A stretch of DNA of 21,297 nt from a virus: IMG/VR virus record IMGVR_UViG_3300033273_000082, positions 1-21,297 of that record, one strand, 5' to 3'. Positions 13,982-21,068 of the stretch are shown piece after piece. A program made the position numbers and the translations under genes. The first letter of the stretch is position 1, and the number at the start of each line of letters is the position of its first letter. The notes below the pieces were generated by a model, which searched no databases, was not told the origin of the DNA, and worked only from the letters and a program-made list of their open reading frames with translations.

Positions 13982-15345
13982 ACTTTTAGTTCAGCGAATG
14001 TTTTGTTACGAGTGGGCAGTTCTACAATCTCATCTTGACCTGCATCGACCAAGTTTTGCTGAGATTGCTCACAATCATACAACCTCATCTTCGCTCTGTC
14101 AATACCCAGGACAAAGCGTTTGTTTACTGTTGGATCGTTATATCTATTCTTCAACTGCTTGACCATAATCTGACCCAAGTTCTCCATCTCTTCTGTGGAA
14201 ATGAGAGCAACCATCAGATCAGCGGTAGCAGGGAGACCAAACGATTCACTGGTGTCGGTCAGTTCAACGTCGGAGTTGCCGTAACCAGAGCGTGTAGTTT
14301 GAGTAGCACTAACGATAGGCACGTTGAACTCACCAGCAAGACCACGGAGTTCTTCAGCGATTGACTTAACATAGGTGTACGAGTTAACGATAGTCCCCTT
14401 GTACCTAGAGGATGCACAAATATTAAGATAATCTATAAAGATAATATGAGGTTTGAAACCTTTCTTAAGACTCAGTTCATTGAGCAATGCCTTGAAGTGA
14501 TTGACGTGAGCAGACGCAGTGGGATATTCCTTGATGACAAGTTTACCCTGAGTCTTCTTATTCAGTGCATCAATCTTATTCTGGTATTTCTGCTTGGTGA
14601 ACAGAGGATCACTCAGCGTTTGGATGTTAACGTCGAGGAGGTTTGCGTCAACTCGTTCAGCAATCTTCTCCTCTGCCATTTCAAGTGTAATGTAGAGTAC
14701 GTTGAACCCCTGCAAGAGGCAGGAACTAGCCACGTGGCACATGAATAGAGACTTGCCGACGCCCGTGCCAGCAAGAGCGATGTTGAGAGTCTTGTTAGGG
14801 AGACCACCTTTTGTAATCTTGTTGAAAAACTCAAGGTCGAATGGGATCTTTTCTTCCTTGCGGTGATAGTAGTCATAACGGGATGCGGCGTCTAGTAAGT
14901 AATCGTGTCCGACATGCTCATCAAAACAAACACTAAGGGCATCCGACATGATCGATGGGATAGCATCCTTAGTGCGTGTCTTGTCTTGTCCATCTGCAAT
15001 CTTGATGGACTCCATGAGTGCCAGGTAAATGGCACGTTCCTTGCACCACTTCTCAGTGGAATCCAACAACCAATCAGCATTGTACTGATCAGTGTCAAGG
15101 TCATTCAAGAACGAGCAGATATCTTGGAATGATTGCTCGGAGACATCTTTCCTATCCTCTACTTCGATCTGAATAGCAGAGGGTTCGGGCAGACCAGAGT
15201 ATTTATCAATGTAGTTTCTGATCTCGTCGAAGACGACTCGGAGTGTGTGCTCCTCAAAATATTCATCCTTGATGAACGGCAGCACCTTTCGGCAGTACAC
15301 TTCATCAAGGATGAGTTTACTCAGAATAATGGTCTCAATCTTCAT
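13978..15345 (-). CDS. 41: Replicative DNA helicase, T4 gp41-like (DnaB family)
   Basis: This is the hexameric 5'-3' helicase that unwinds DNA at the fork and partners with the gp61 primase encoded at 4333-5328. Residues ~1-150 form the N-terminal helical domain. The RecA-like motor has Walker A GTGVGKS (193-199), the catalytic Glu in ITLEMA (~222) and Walker B IIFIDYLN (301-308). A later segment, VSATQTTRSG, fits the DnaB motif with a sensor Gln. The length of 455 aa is close to T4 gp41 (about 475). The ATG at 15345 overlaps the oxygenase stop (TAATG). Confidence 0.97.
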   Translation of the reverse strand: MKIETIILSKLILDEVYCRKVLPFIKDEYFEEHTLRVVFDEIRNYIDKYSGLPEPSAIQIEVEDRKDVSEQSFQDICSFLNDLDTDQYNADWLLDSTEKWCKERAIYLALMESIKIADGQDKTRTKDAIPSIMSDALSVCFDEHVGHDYLLDAASRYDYYHRKEEKIPFDLEFFNKITKGGLPNKTLNIALAGTGVGKSLFMCHVASSCLLQGFNVLYITLEMAEEKIAERVDANLLDVNIQTLSDPLFTKQKYQNKIDALNKKTQGKLVIKEYPTASAHVNHFKALLNELSLKKGFKPHIIFIDYLNICASSRYKGTIVNSYTYVKSIAEELRGLAGEFNVPIVSATQTTRSGYGNSDVELTDTSESFGLPATADLMVALISTEEMENLGQIMVKQLKNRYNDPTVNKRFVLGIDRAKMRLYDCEQSQQNLVDAGQDEIVELPTRNKTFAELKV

Positions 15346-15914
15346 TACTTGTAGTGCAGATAAGTTCCAATAATGTACTTGTCATTGCTCACAGGTTTGA
15401 GACCTGCGTGGGGATACATCCAAGTGGGAGGGAATACCAATGCGGACCCTTCCTTCGGTTTGATACTGTGATCTAGATCTGGGAAATGTGTCTCCCCTCC
15501 TTCCTCAACGTCATTCAGGTAGAAGAATAGCACAAGGAAGCGTCGAGCGGAGTCATGGTCACCAACATCGACATGATAATCAAACCTGTCGTGGTCGTTT
15601 GCCCTGTAATGCTTGAGACGAATCTGCTCCAGGGTATTTGAGGGTGGCCAGTGTTTCCTGCAGTTAACATCATCCATGTACTGTTCGGAGACGGATCGGA
15701 TTGCAGTGATCAACTCATTGTGAATCACCATCCAATCATGATCCTGCGTCTCCTCTGCTTCCTTGGTGATGTTCACCATGTTGAAGGATGGTCGTCCTTC
15801 ATTGTCCCAGAGTTCTGCTATCCCTTCTTGGTCCTTGTAGAGACGGATGATATTCCGACAGATGTTTTTGTCGAGAGCACCATCATATACGCGGATGTAA
15901 TCCTTAAGATCCAT
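15345..15914 (-). CDS. 2OG-Fe(II) oxygenase, prolyl-4-hydroxylase-like (189 aa)
   Basis: The protein has the double-stranded beta-helix signature. His114 and Asp116 (YHVDVGDH) and His169 (YPHAGLKPV) would bind iron, and Lys179, ten residues after the second His, is placed to bind 2-oxoglutarate as in prolyl 4-hydroxylases. EEGGETHFP and GSALVFPP are also typical. Such enzymes are common in cyanophages and their substrate is not known; protein hydroxylation, nucleic-acid repair or metabolic roles are possible. The ATG at 15914 is chosen over upstream starts because AAAGGAG lies 7 nt before it. The gene overlaps the uvsX end by 11 nt. Confidence 0.92.
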   Translation of the reverse strand: MDLKDYIRVYDGALDKNICRNIIRLYKDQEGIAELWDNEGRPSFNMVNITKEAEETQDHDWMVIHNELITAIRSVSEQYMDDVNCRKHWPPSNTLEQIRLKHYRANDHDRFDYHVDVGDHDSARRFLVLFFYLNDVEEGGETHFPDLDHSIKPKEGSALVFPPTWMYPHAGLKPVSNDKYIIGTYLHYK

Positions 15915-16917
15915 ACCCATACTCCTTTGCTGCACACTCATCAAGTGCCTGCATTACTTCTGGCGTGAAATACTTCTCAGGATCGGCAAGAATAACAGAA
16001 GGATAAACGGAAGATTCCCCAACAACAACGCGATTCCCGCGCCGCTCGAAGACTCCGTACTTCTCACCCAGTTCCAATAAGCCATAATACCTGTCCAATC
16101 CACGTTCGTCGTAGTAAAGACGTGTTTCAACAAGTGAGTTCTCCTTGGTTAGACGTGACTTTTGTGCTCGGCACTTGATGATATTACCAACAACTTCTTT
16201 GCCGTCTTTCTCCTTGGATTTGGAGAGGAAGATGATAGTAGAAGCAGCATACTTCAGACCACTGCCACCACCCATCTCTTTGGTAGGAACGTAAGCACCC
16301 ACCACATCATATGTATGGTTGGTAACCAGCATGGGGATGTTTGCTTTACCCAACTTAAGGGTCAGCACACGGAAGATAGACTTAGTAACCTGTGCACGAG
16401 TCATGTCACGGGTCTCTTTACCTGCCTCAGCATCCTCAACCTCCTTGGTAGTGGAGAGCATACCAAGGGAGTCCAGCACAAACATCAGAGGTTTACGATC
16501 TTCTGCCTTCTGCTGCAGATATTTGTCAACCACCTTCAAAGACTGAGTGCGGAACTCTTGAACAGTGGTTACGGGAACAATGATCATCCGTTTGGAGTCG
16601 ATGTTCCGCTCCTCAATCATTGACTTAGAAATGGCGGACTCACTCTCAAAATAAATGACACCTGCATCTGGATCAGTATCAAGGAAATGACGAACAATGC
16701 TAAGAGCAAAAAAAGTTTTGCCAGTGCTGCTTTCTCCTGCAAGAGCGGTGATCTTGTTTGAAGGCAAACCTCCATAAATCGAACCACTAAGTAGGGCGTT
16801 AAACATATAGCTGCCAGTGTCAACGAAGTTATTGACATCACCTGCAGCAACGCCATCAGCAACAACTGAAGCGTACTCATTTTCTAGGTCTTTGACAACA
16901 TCTGTCAGAAATGACAT
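15904..16917 (-). CDS. uvsX: UvsX RecA-like recombinase
   Basis: UvsX coats single-stranded DNA and drives strand exchange for recombination-dependent replication and repair. Walker A is GESSTGKT (61-68), the catalytic-position Glu lies in YFESES (~91) and Walker B is LMFVLDS (144-150). [13 protein letters not shown] near residue 215 fits the DNA-binding loop region. At 337 aa it is shorter than T4 UvsX (about 390). The ATG at 16917 follows the gp43 stop by 6 nt, with GGAG overlapping the end of gp43. Confidence 0.97.
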   Translation of the reverse strand: MSFLTDVVKDLENEYASVVADGVAAGDVNNFVDTGSYMFNALLSGSIYGGLPSNKITALAGESSTGKTFFALSIVRHFLDTDPDAGVIYFESESAISKSMIEERNIDSKRMIIVPVTTVQEFRTQSLKVVDKYLQQKAEDRKPLMFVLDSLGMLSTTKEVEDAEAGKETRDMTRAQVTKSIFRVLTLKLGKANIPMLVTNHTYDVVGAYVPTKEMGGGSGLKYAASTIIFLSKSKEKDGKEVVGNIIKCRAQKSRLTKENSLVETRLYYDERGLDRYYGLLELGEKYGVFERRGNRVVVGESSVYPSVILADPEKYFTPEVMQALDECAAKEYGYGS

Positions 16918-16923
16918 AGGTAT

Positions 16924-19428
16924 TTATTCTCCAAATAAAAAGTCGAGGGTTGCTTGGGGTTCGGGGGACCACCCCATAGTGTCAAGGATGACTTTGAGAG
17001 GGTCCAGGAAACTCTTTTCAAACTGTAGGTCATAGTCGATCTGTTTGTCAAGTCCAAACTCCTTCGGCAAAGTCTGGAAGAACGAGATGACGTTCTCATT
17101 GATCTTGTTTGGTTTCTTGAGGAAGATAAACTTGACCTTCTCCCCCTCCTGAATCAGGGGATACTTGTGTGTCAGTTTGTGCTTCTTGACGTAGTGGTTG
17201 TAGAGCAGGGCACCACGTACATGGATGGGACAGGACTTACCATAGATGGAATGAGGAGAACTATTCTTTGCAATGTTATTACATCCACGAGGGAATGCAA
17301 TCTCTTCCACAGGCATACGTTCAAACTCACTACGGAAGGTTGATACGAATGACTGCAGTTCATCTTCATCGCCACTCATCATAATCTTGAGGGCGTCCTT
17401 AATCTTGGCACGGCAAGGACCAGGGGTCGAAGACTTAACTGCTTCGATGCCCATGATCTTGAGTTTGGGTTGTTCAAATCGGACACCTTCGATGTCCCAT
17501 GCGTTGAGAATGTATCGCTTCTTGGCAGTCCAGATGCCTTTGTCAGCGATAGTCTCACGCTTCATCTGCATCTTCTGATCGTACGCATTAACTTGAGATG
17601 CCAACTCTTGATACGACGTTTCGATGTACTCCTCAATCTTGCCTTCGCAAGCTTTATCGATAAAGTCAACGATCTGCCCTTTATCGCATACTCGCTGACC
17701 AAATATATGATCAACAAGTGGACCAAGATGTAGATAGATAGAATCGGTATCAGATGCGATAACATAGTCCACATCCTCAGTTTTGAGTACCTTATTTAGG
17801 TACTGATTCATCTTGTTTTCGATCCAACGAATCGAGACTTGACCCGAGAGAGTGATCGCCTCAGCATTTGCCAGATTGTAGTATCGGAAGTATTGGTTTC
17901 CGATGGCACCATAGGCAGAGTTGAGTTGAATCTTCCTTGCCATCTGGATGTTGTTGAATCTGGACACATCCTTTTGAAGTGCCAAGGTCTCAGATGGTGT
18001 CTTGGCGTTTTCAAGATCTTGCTTAGCGGCAAGCATTCGTTTCTTGTAAATCTTCCGTTCATCGTAGATACGTTGCATGATTTCTGGCAGGAACCCATGG
18101 ATATCTTTGCGATACTGGGCACCATTTGCACACAAACAATAGTCACTGTTGGCAGTTACCTCTTTGTTGAGGAGTTTGTCAACGGTGACACCTGGGAACC
18201 TCTCATCCACCAACGTCTCTGGCGAGATGTTGTACTGCATAATGAGGTGAGGGTATAGGGAGTTGAGGTCAAAAGAGACCACCCAATCATAAACGCCTGG
18301 GATCGGTTCTTTAACATACGCACCAGCATACTTTTCATCTTTCTGTGATGTAGTTTTGGGGGGTACAACAATGTTCCTCTTAGTTAGATCATTGTAGATA
18401 AGAGTGTCCCACATGCGTACCTGGGAGTACACATCACTAAGATTGACCTTCGCGTCATACGCTAGAGTGAGCGCCAACTCCAGTAGACGCATCTTGTCTT
18501 CAAGACGATCAACAAGGTTAACATCTTGGATGTTGTATTCCACGAACCTTTGCCAGTCAGAAGTATAGAAGTCCTTGAAGTTCTCAAACTGACTGTGATC
18601 GAGCTTGTTTTGACCCAACTCAACATAGGCGATATGGTCCAGGCGATAAGATTCCTGGTTAGTATACGTGAACTTTTGGTATAAATCCAAATAGTCAAGA
18701 ATCGTAACACCTGCTACCTCATAAGCGAGGTTGGTGCGACCCTTGATAACCAGTTCACGCATATCCACTTTGTTCCAAGGTGAGAGGGATTTCATCCACT
18801 TCTCACCAAGGATACGTTCAATACGCCTGCAGATGTACGGGATGTCGTACAGGTTGCAGTTCCATCCAGTGATCACATCAGGCGTATTGTTTGTCCACCA
18901 CTTATGGAAGTCAGCGAGCATTTCCTGCTCGGTCCAGAAGACACGGTACTCGGTATCTTTGGGTGCGAACTCCCTGGTACCCCAGGTGATTGTTTTCTTG
19001 GTTGTGACATCCTTCATTGTGATGCACAACATCTCCTCTTGACATGCTTGCACGTCAGGGAAACCGTTCTCACATGCAACCTCAATGTCAATCGTGTAGA
19101 TCTTCATTGCGGACATGTCGAACTCAATCTCACCAGGATTGTTTTCAGCAATCCATTGATAAACGAATCGCTCGTACCCGTGTACCTCAATACCGTCAAC
19201 GTGGGTGTACTGATCGATGAACTCGCGTGCCTCACGGGCACCGTCGAAACGTTTTGGATGGGCATAACGCCCATCTAGCGTGCGGAACTTCGATTCCTTG
19301 CGTTGATCAGATGGCACCAGAAACAGCGTGGGGCGAATCCGCTCACGATACTGCACAGGTTCCTTGCCCTCATACCCACGGTAGAGGATGTTGTCACCTA
19401 GCAGCAAAACGTTTGTATAGAACTTCAT
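16924..19428 (-). CDS. 43: DNA polymerase, T4 gp43-like (family B)
   Basis: This is the replicative polymerase with 3'-5' proofreading. Exonuclease motifs are Exo I DIE (Asp114, Glu116), Exo II GWNCNLYDIP (Asn190, Asp195) and Exo III YNIQD (Tyr298, Asp302). Polymerase motifs are Pol A SFDLNSLYPH (Asp387), Pol B KIQLNSAYG (Lys499, Asn503) and Pol C ASDTDSIY (Asp560, Asp562), followed by KKRYIL near 680. All catalytic residues are present. At 834 aa it is slightly shorter than T4 gp43 (898), with no intron or intein interruption. The ATG at 19428 overlaps the preceding stop (ATGA). Confidence 0.98.
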   Translation of the reverse strand: MKFYTNVLLLGDNILYRGYEGKEPVQYRERIRPTLFLVPSDQRKESKFRTLDGRYAHPKRFDGAREAREFIDQYTHVDGIEVHGYERFVYQWIAENNPGEIEFDMSAMKIYTIDIEVACENGFPDVQACQEEMLCITMKDVTTKKTITWGTREFAPKDTEYRVFWTEQEMLADFHKWWTNNTPDVITGWNCNLYDIPYICRRIERILGEKWMKSLSPWNKVDMRELVIKGRTNLAYEVAGVTILDYLDLYQKFTYTNQESYRLDHIAYVELGQNKLDHSQFENFKDFYTSDWQRFVEYNIQDVNLVDRLEDKMRLLELALTLAYDAKVNLSDVYSQVRMWDTLIYNDLTKRNIVVPPKTTSQKDEKYAGAYVKEPIPGVYDWVVSFDLNSLYPHLIMQYNISPETLVDERFPGVTVDKLLNKEVTANSDYCLCANGAQYRKDIHGFLPEIMQRIYDERKIYKKRMLAAKQDLENAKTPSETLALQKDVSRFNNIQMARKIQLNSAYGAIGNQYFRYYNLANAEAITLSGQVSIRWIENKMNQYLNKVLKTEDVDYVIASDTDSIYLHLGPLVDHIFGQRVCDKGQIVDFIDKACEGKIEEYIETSYQELASQVNAYDQKMQMKRETIADKGIWTAKKRYILNAWDIEGVRFEQPKLKIMGIEAVKSSTPGPCRAKIKDALKIMMSGDEDELQSFVSTFRSEFERMPVEEIAFPRGCNNIAKNSSPHSIYGKSCPIHVRGALLYNHYVKKHKLTHKYPLIQEGEKVKFIFLKKPNKINENVISFFQTLPKEFGLDKQIDYDLQFEKSFLDPLKVILDTMGWSPEPQATLDFLFGE

Positions 19429-19676
19429 TCAGTAGTTGACTTCTCTTGGTATTGTTTGACCACAGCGGTGGACGGATCCACTATAGAGAAAATGTGGTCG
19501 CTTGTCAAGAACAGATACCGCTGGTCAGTATGGAGTGGGTACTGACTAAGAGTACCATCCTCACTAACCTTCATCACCTCTTCAATCAGGATCGACGGCT
19601 CCTCCTCCATCTCCGTCACCTTCCCCACTAGGTACAGGTGGTTGGTGAGAATAATCAACTTCAAAGTTTCGTTCAT
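19425..19676 (-). CDS. Small hypothetical protein, possibly Sm-like beta-barrel (83 aa)
   Basis: No assigned family. The pattern of short beta strands (LKLIILTNHLYLVGKVTEM, PSILIEEVMKV, RYLFLTSDHIFSIVD) suggests a small barrel and resembles an Sm/LSm fold, the same impression given by its neighbour. This is inference. The frame is open to a GTG at 19706, but the ATG at 19676 is chosen because GGAG lies 8 nt upstream. It overlaps the end of the 145-aa gene by 95 nt in another frame and overlaps the gp43 start by 4 nt, so it should be translated with the polymerase. Confidence 0.82.
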   Translation of the reverse strand: MNETLKLIILTNHLYLVGKVTEMEEEPSILIEEVMKVSEDGTLSQYPLHTDQRYLFLTSDHIFSIVDPSTAVVKQYQEKSTTE

Positions 19677-20019
19677 TGTCGTTCTCCATTGCGACGATAA
19701 GTTCACGGTATTTGTCCATCACCTTGGGGTGTGGATCATAAATCAAGACCACATTAGGAACTGAACAAACCACACTGTCCCTTACCGATAGGGGGACATA
19801 GGGATAGAACTTGAGGTCCAGGTCGTTGATCTTCTTAGGTTGAGTATCAGCGGTTGGTGCCTCAAACAACATCTCTGTGGTGTTCTCAATGATCTGAACA
19901 GTGTAAGGTTTGTCAAAGACATAGGCAACTGCACCAGGGGTCTCTTCATCCTTACGGATTTCCTTGATGTCAGCGATTACGTCCTCGCCGTTGATTAGTC
20001 TTACGATTTTTACGGTCAT
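19582..20019 (-). CDS. Hypothetical protein, possibly Sm-like, with disordered tail (145 aa)
   Basis: Residues 1-~105 show beta-strand-rich segments (VKIVRLINGEDVIADIKEI, AYVFDKPYTVQII, VPNVVLIYDPH) that fit a small barrel in which the INGEDVIADI part resembles an Sm1 motif. The C-terminal ~35 residues are a Pro/Gly/Asp-rich tail (PSGEGDGDGGG) encoded in the 95-nt overlap with the next gene. The ATG at 20019 lies inside the last 50 nt of the 80-aa gene and has only a weak Shine-Dalgarno, so coupling is likely. Its place just before gp43 suggests a replication or RNA-related accessory role. Function is unproven. Confidence 0.82.
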   Translation of the reverse strand: MTVKIVRLINGEDVIADIKEIRKDEETPGAVAYVFDKPYTVQIIENTTEMLFEAPTADTQPKKINDLDLKFYPYVPLSVRDSVVCSVPNVVLIYDPHPKVMDKYRELIVAMENDNERNFEVDYSHQPPVPSGEGDGDGGGAVDPD

Positions 20020-20212
20020 AATCTTTGCCCATTAGTTGTTCATAAGTATACTTTACCATATCGGTAAATGCACGGCGAGCAGAAATGTTCTTCTCGTCCG
20101 CAAGAATGTGGACGTACTCCATAAACTGATCCATCTCTTCAGGTGGTACGTCAATAGTCAGTGTTTCACTTTTTTCTGTGTACGGAGGACACAGATTCAC
20201 ATACATGTTCAT
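19970..20212 (-). CDS. Hypothetical protein (80 aa), first gene of the replication operon
   Basis: No family is recognised. A beta strand (SETLTIDVPPEEM) is followed by two helices (MDQFMEYVHILADEKN, SARRAFTDMVKYTYEQLMG) and a very basic tail (RKNRKTNQRRGRNR). The basic tail could bind nucleic acid, and the strand-helix-helix order is reminiscent of ribbon-helix-helix proteins, without firm support. The ATG at 20212 has GGAG 6 nt upstream; a TTG four codons earlier is rejected. The Shine-Dalgarno directly follows the T-run of a terminator (20223-20254). Confidence 0.75.
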   Translation of the reverse strand: MNMYVNLCPPYTEKSETLTIDVPPEEMDQFMEYVHILADEKNISARRAFTDMVKYTYEQLMGKDYDRKNRKTNQRRGRNR

Positions 20213-20222
20213 AGGTTTCTCC

Positions 20223-20254
20223 AAACAAAAAGAGACCCCCAGGCGGGTGGTCTC
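20223..20254 (-). terminator. Strong rho-independent terminator, possibly also an attenuator
   Basis: On the minus strand GAGACCACCC pairs with GGGGGTCTC (one bulged A, loop GCCT), followed by TTTTTGTTT. It lies 19 nt after the stop of the 64-aa gene, ending the hsp20 transcript. It also ends only about 10 nt before the ATG of the 80-aa gene. Confidence 0.88.
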
Positions 20255-20273
20255 TTCAGTTGCATACTATATA

Positions 20274-20468
20274 TCAGTTTCCTTCAACTATCATTTCACA
20301 GATGTCCATGTTCTTTCTACAAAATGTTGTGACATAACTGTCAACGTCCATGTCCATACGATGATGTCCATGAAGGTGGATGCTCTGTATGAGAATAAGG
20401 AACCCTACAGTGATCAAGTTGAAGTGAGTAACTGGGGATAGGATGATCTGTTTAAGCGCCGATTTCAT
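20274..20468 (-). CDS. Small membrane protein (64 aa)
   Basis: The peptide has one hydrophobic segment (about residues 14-31, VTHFNLITVGFLILIQSI), then a His-rich stretch (HLHGHHRMDMD) and a short domain with two cysteines (TTFCRKNMDICEM). A single-span membrane protein or signal anchor with a possible disulfide or metal-binding tail is likely. The ATG at 20468 overlaps the end of hsp20 by 17 nt, and the stop lies just before the terminator. The codon pattern and overlap support a real gene. Function unknown. Confidence 0.65.
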   Translation of the reverse strand: MKSALKQIILSPVTHFNLITVGFLILIQSIHLHGHHRMDMDVDSYVTTFCRKNMDICEMIVEGN

Positions 20469-20898
20469 AAACTCGTTTCTTCTGATGATCGGGGATAATC
20501 TTGTTCAGTGTAACAGATAAAAGACCATTGTTGAAGGTCACGTCAGAAACCTCAACATCATCAGAGAGATTGAAACCTCTAGCGAAAGTCCTGTTTGCGA
20601 CCCCACGGTGTATGTATTCACCTTCAACAGGACTTGCCGCTGTCTTGCTGGTGATCAAAAGAACATTGGATTCTGTGCTTACCTCAATGTCCTCTCTTGC
20701 CCAACCAGCCAGTGCTAGTTCGATCCTCCACTTAACATTGGATTCCTTCACAATGTTGTAAGGGGGATACTGACCTCCAGGATGATTCGCACCATACGAA
20801 TGCAGTCTGTAGAAAATGTCATCTAGTCCGACGCTGTACTTATTCACAGCATCAAAAATCTGGTCCATATCTTTGGACGTAAACTTTGTGAGTTTCAT
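20452..20898 (-). CDS. hsp20: Small heat-shock protein, Hsp20/alpha-crystallin family
   Basis: Hsp20 proteins are ATP-independent holdase chaperones. In cyanophages they are common and thought to help keep host photosynthesis proteins or virion proteins folded. The alpha-crystallin domain spans about 48-134 with WRIELALAGWAREDIEV, the NNGLLSVTL motif at 123-131 and a C-terminal IIP resembling the IxI anchor. The length of 148 aa is typical. The frame is open upstream, but the ATG at 20898 is chosen because AAGGAG lies 7 nt before it. The gene faces a plus-strand gene across a 170-bp divergent region containing hairpins. Confidence 0.95.
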   Translation of the reverse strand: MKLTKFTSKDMDQIFDAVNKYSVGLDDIFYRLHSYGANHPGGQYPPYNIVKESNVKWRIELALAGWAREDIEVSTESNVLLITSKTAASPVEGEYIHRGVANRTFARGFNLSDDVEVSDVTFNNGLLSVTLNKIIPDHQKKRVYEIGA

Positions 20899-20931
20899 GT
20901 ACTGTCTCCTTAAAAAGCGAGAGTAGATTGT

Positions 20932-20952
20932 GTGGTCCCCGAAGGCAACCAC
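20932..20952 (-). promoter_or_regulatory. 5' leader hairpin with UUCG loop before hsp20
   Basis: On the minus strand GTGGT and ACCAC close a hairpin whose inner part is CC-TTCG-GG, giving a stable UUCG-type loop. It lies about 34 nt upstream of the hsp20 ATG. It could stabilise the mRNA 5' end or take part in regulation. No terminator T-run follows. Confidence 0.5.
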
Positions 20953-20955
20953 ATC

Positions 20956-20962
20956 TATTTAG
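20956..20962 (-). promoter_or_regulatory. Weak late-promoter-like CTAAATA upstream of hsp20
   Basis: CTAAATA on the minus strand is intergenic, 57 nt before the hsp20 ATG and just upstream of the UUCG hairpin. It keeps the TAAATA half of the late octamer but lacks the first two consensus bases. No better promoter was found for hsp20. Confidence 0.3.
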
Positions 20963-20974
20963 CAAAAACGCCTC

Positions 20975-21008
20975 AAACTTTAATAAGGGAAACCCGTATT
21001 AAAAGTTT
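20975..21008. repeat. Imperfect inverted repeat in the divergent intergenic region
   Basis: AAACTTTAATA on the left pairs with TATTAAAAGTTT on the right (one bulged A), with an inner GGG-AAA-CCC, giving about 14 bp in all. It lies between divergent hsp20 and the plus-strand gene. It could be a bidirectional regulatory hairpin or a protein-binding site. No T-run follows on either strand. Confidence 0.6.
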
Positions 21009-21033
21009 CGGTTTTCCACAAACACTCTGGGAT

Positions 21034-21041
21034 CATAAATA
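21034..21041 (+). promoter_or_regulatory. T4-type late promoter CATAAATA
   Basis: CATAAATA matches seven of eight positions of the T4 late octamer, is intergenic, and ends 28 nt before the plus-strand ATG at 21069. The spacing equals that of the TATAAATA before the Ig-like protein gene. Confidence 0.7.
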
Positions 21042-21068
21042 GCTAGAGACCTAAAACTAGAGGATGAA

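Noticed and set aside
15200-15207. GATAAATA inside the gp41 gene
   Set aside because: It encodes Asp-Lys-Tyr (IDKYSG) and no gene starts within a sensible distance downstream.
16921-16928. AATAAATA between gp43 and uvsX
   Set aside because: It includes the gp43 stop codon and ends only 4 nt before the uvsX ATG, so a transcript starting from it would miss the uvsX RBS and start.
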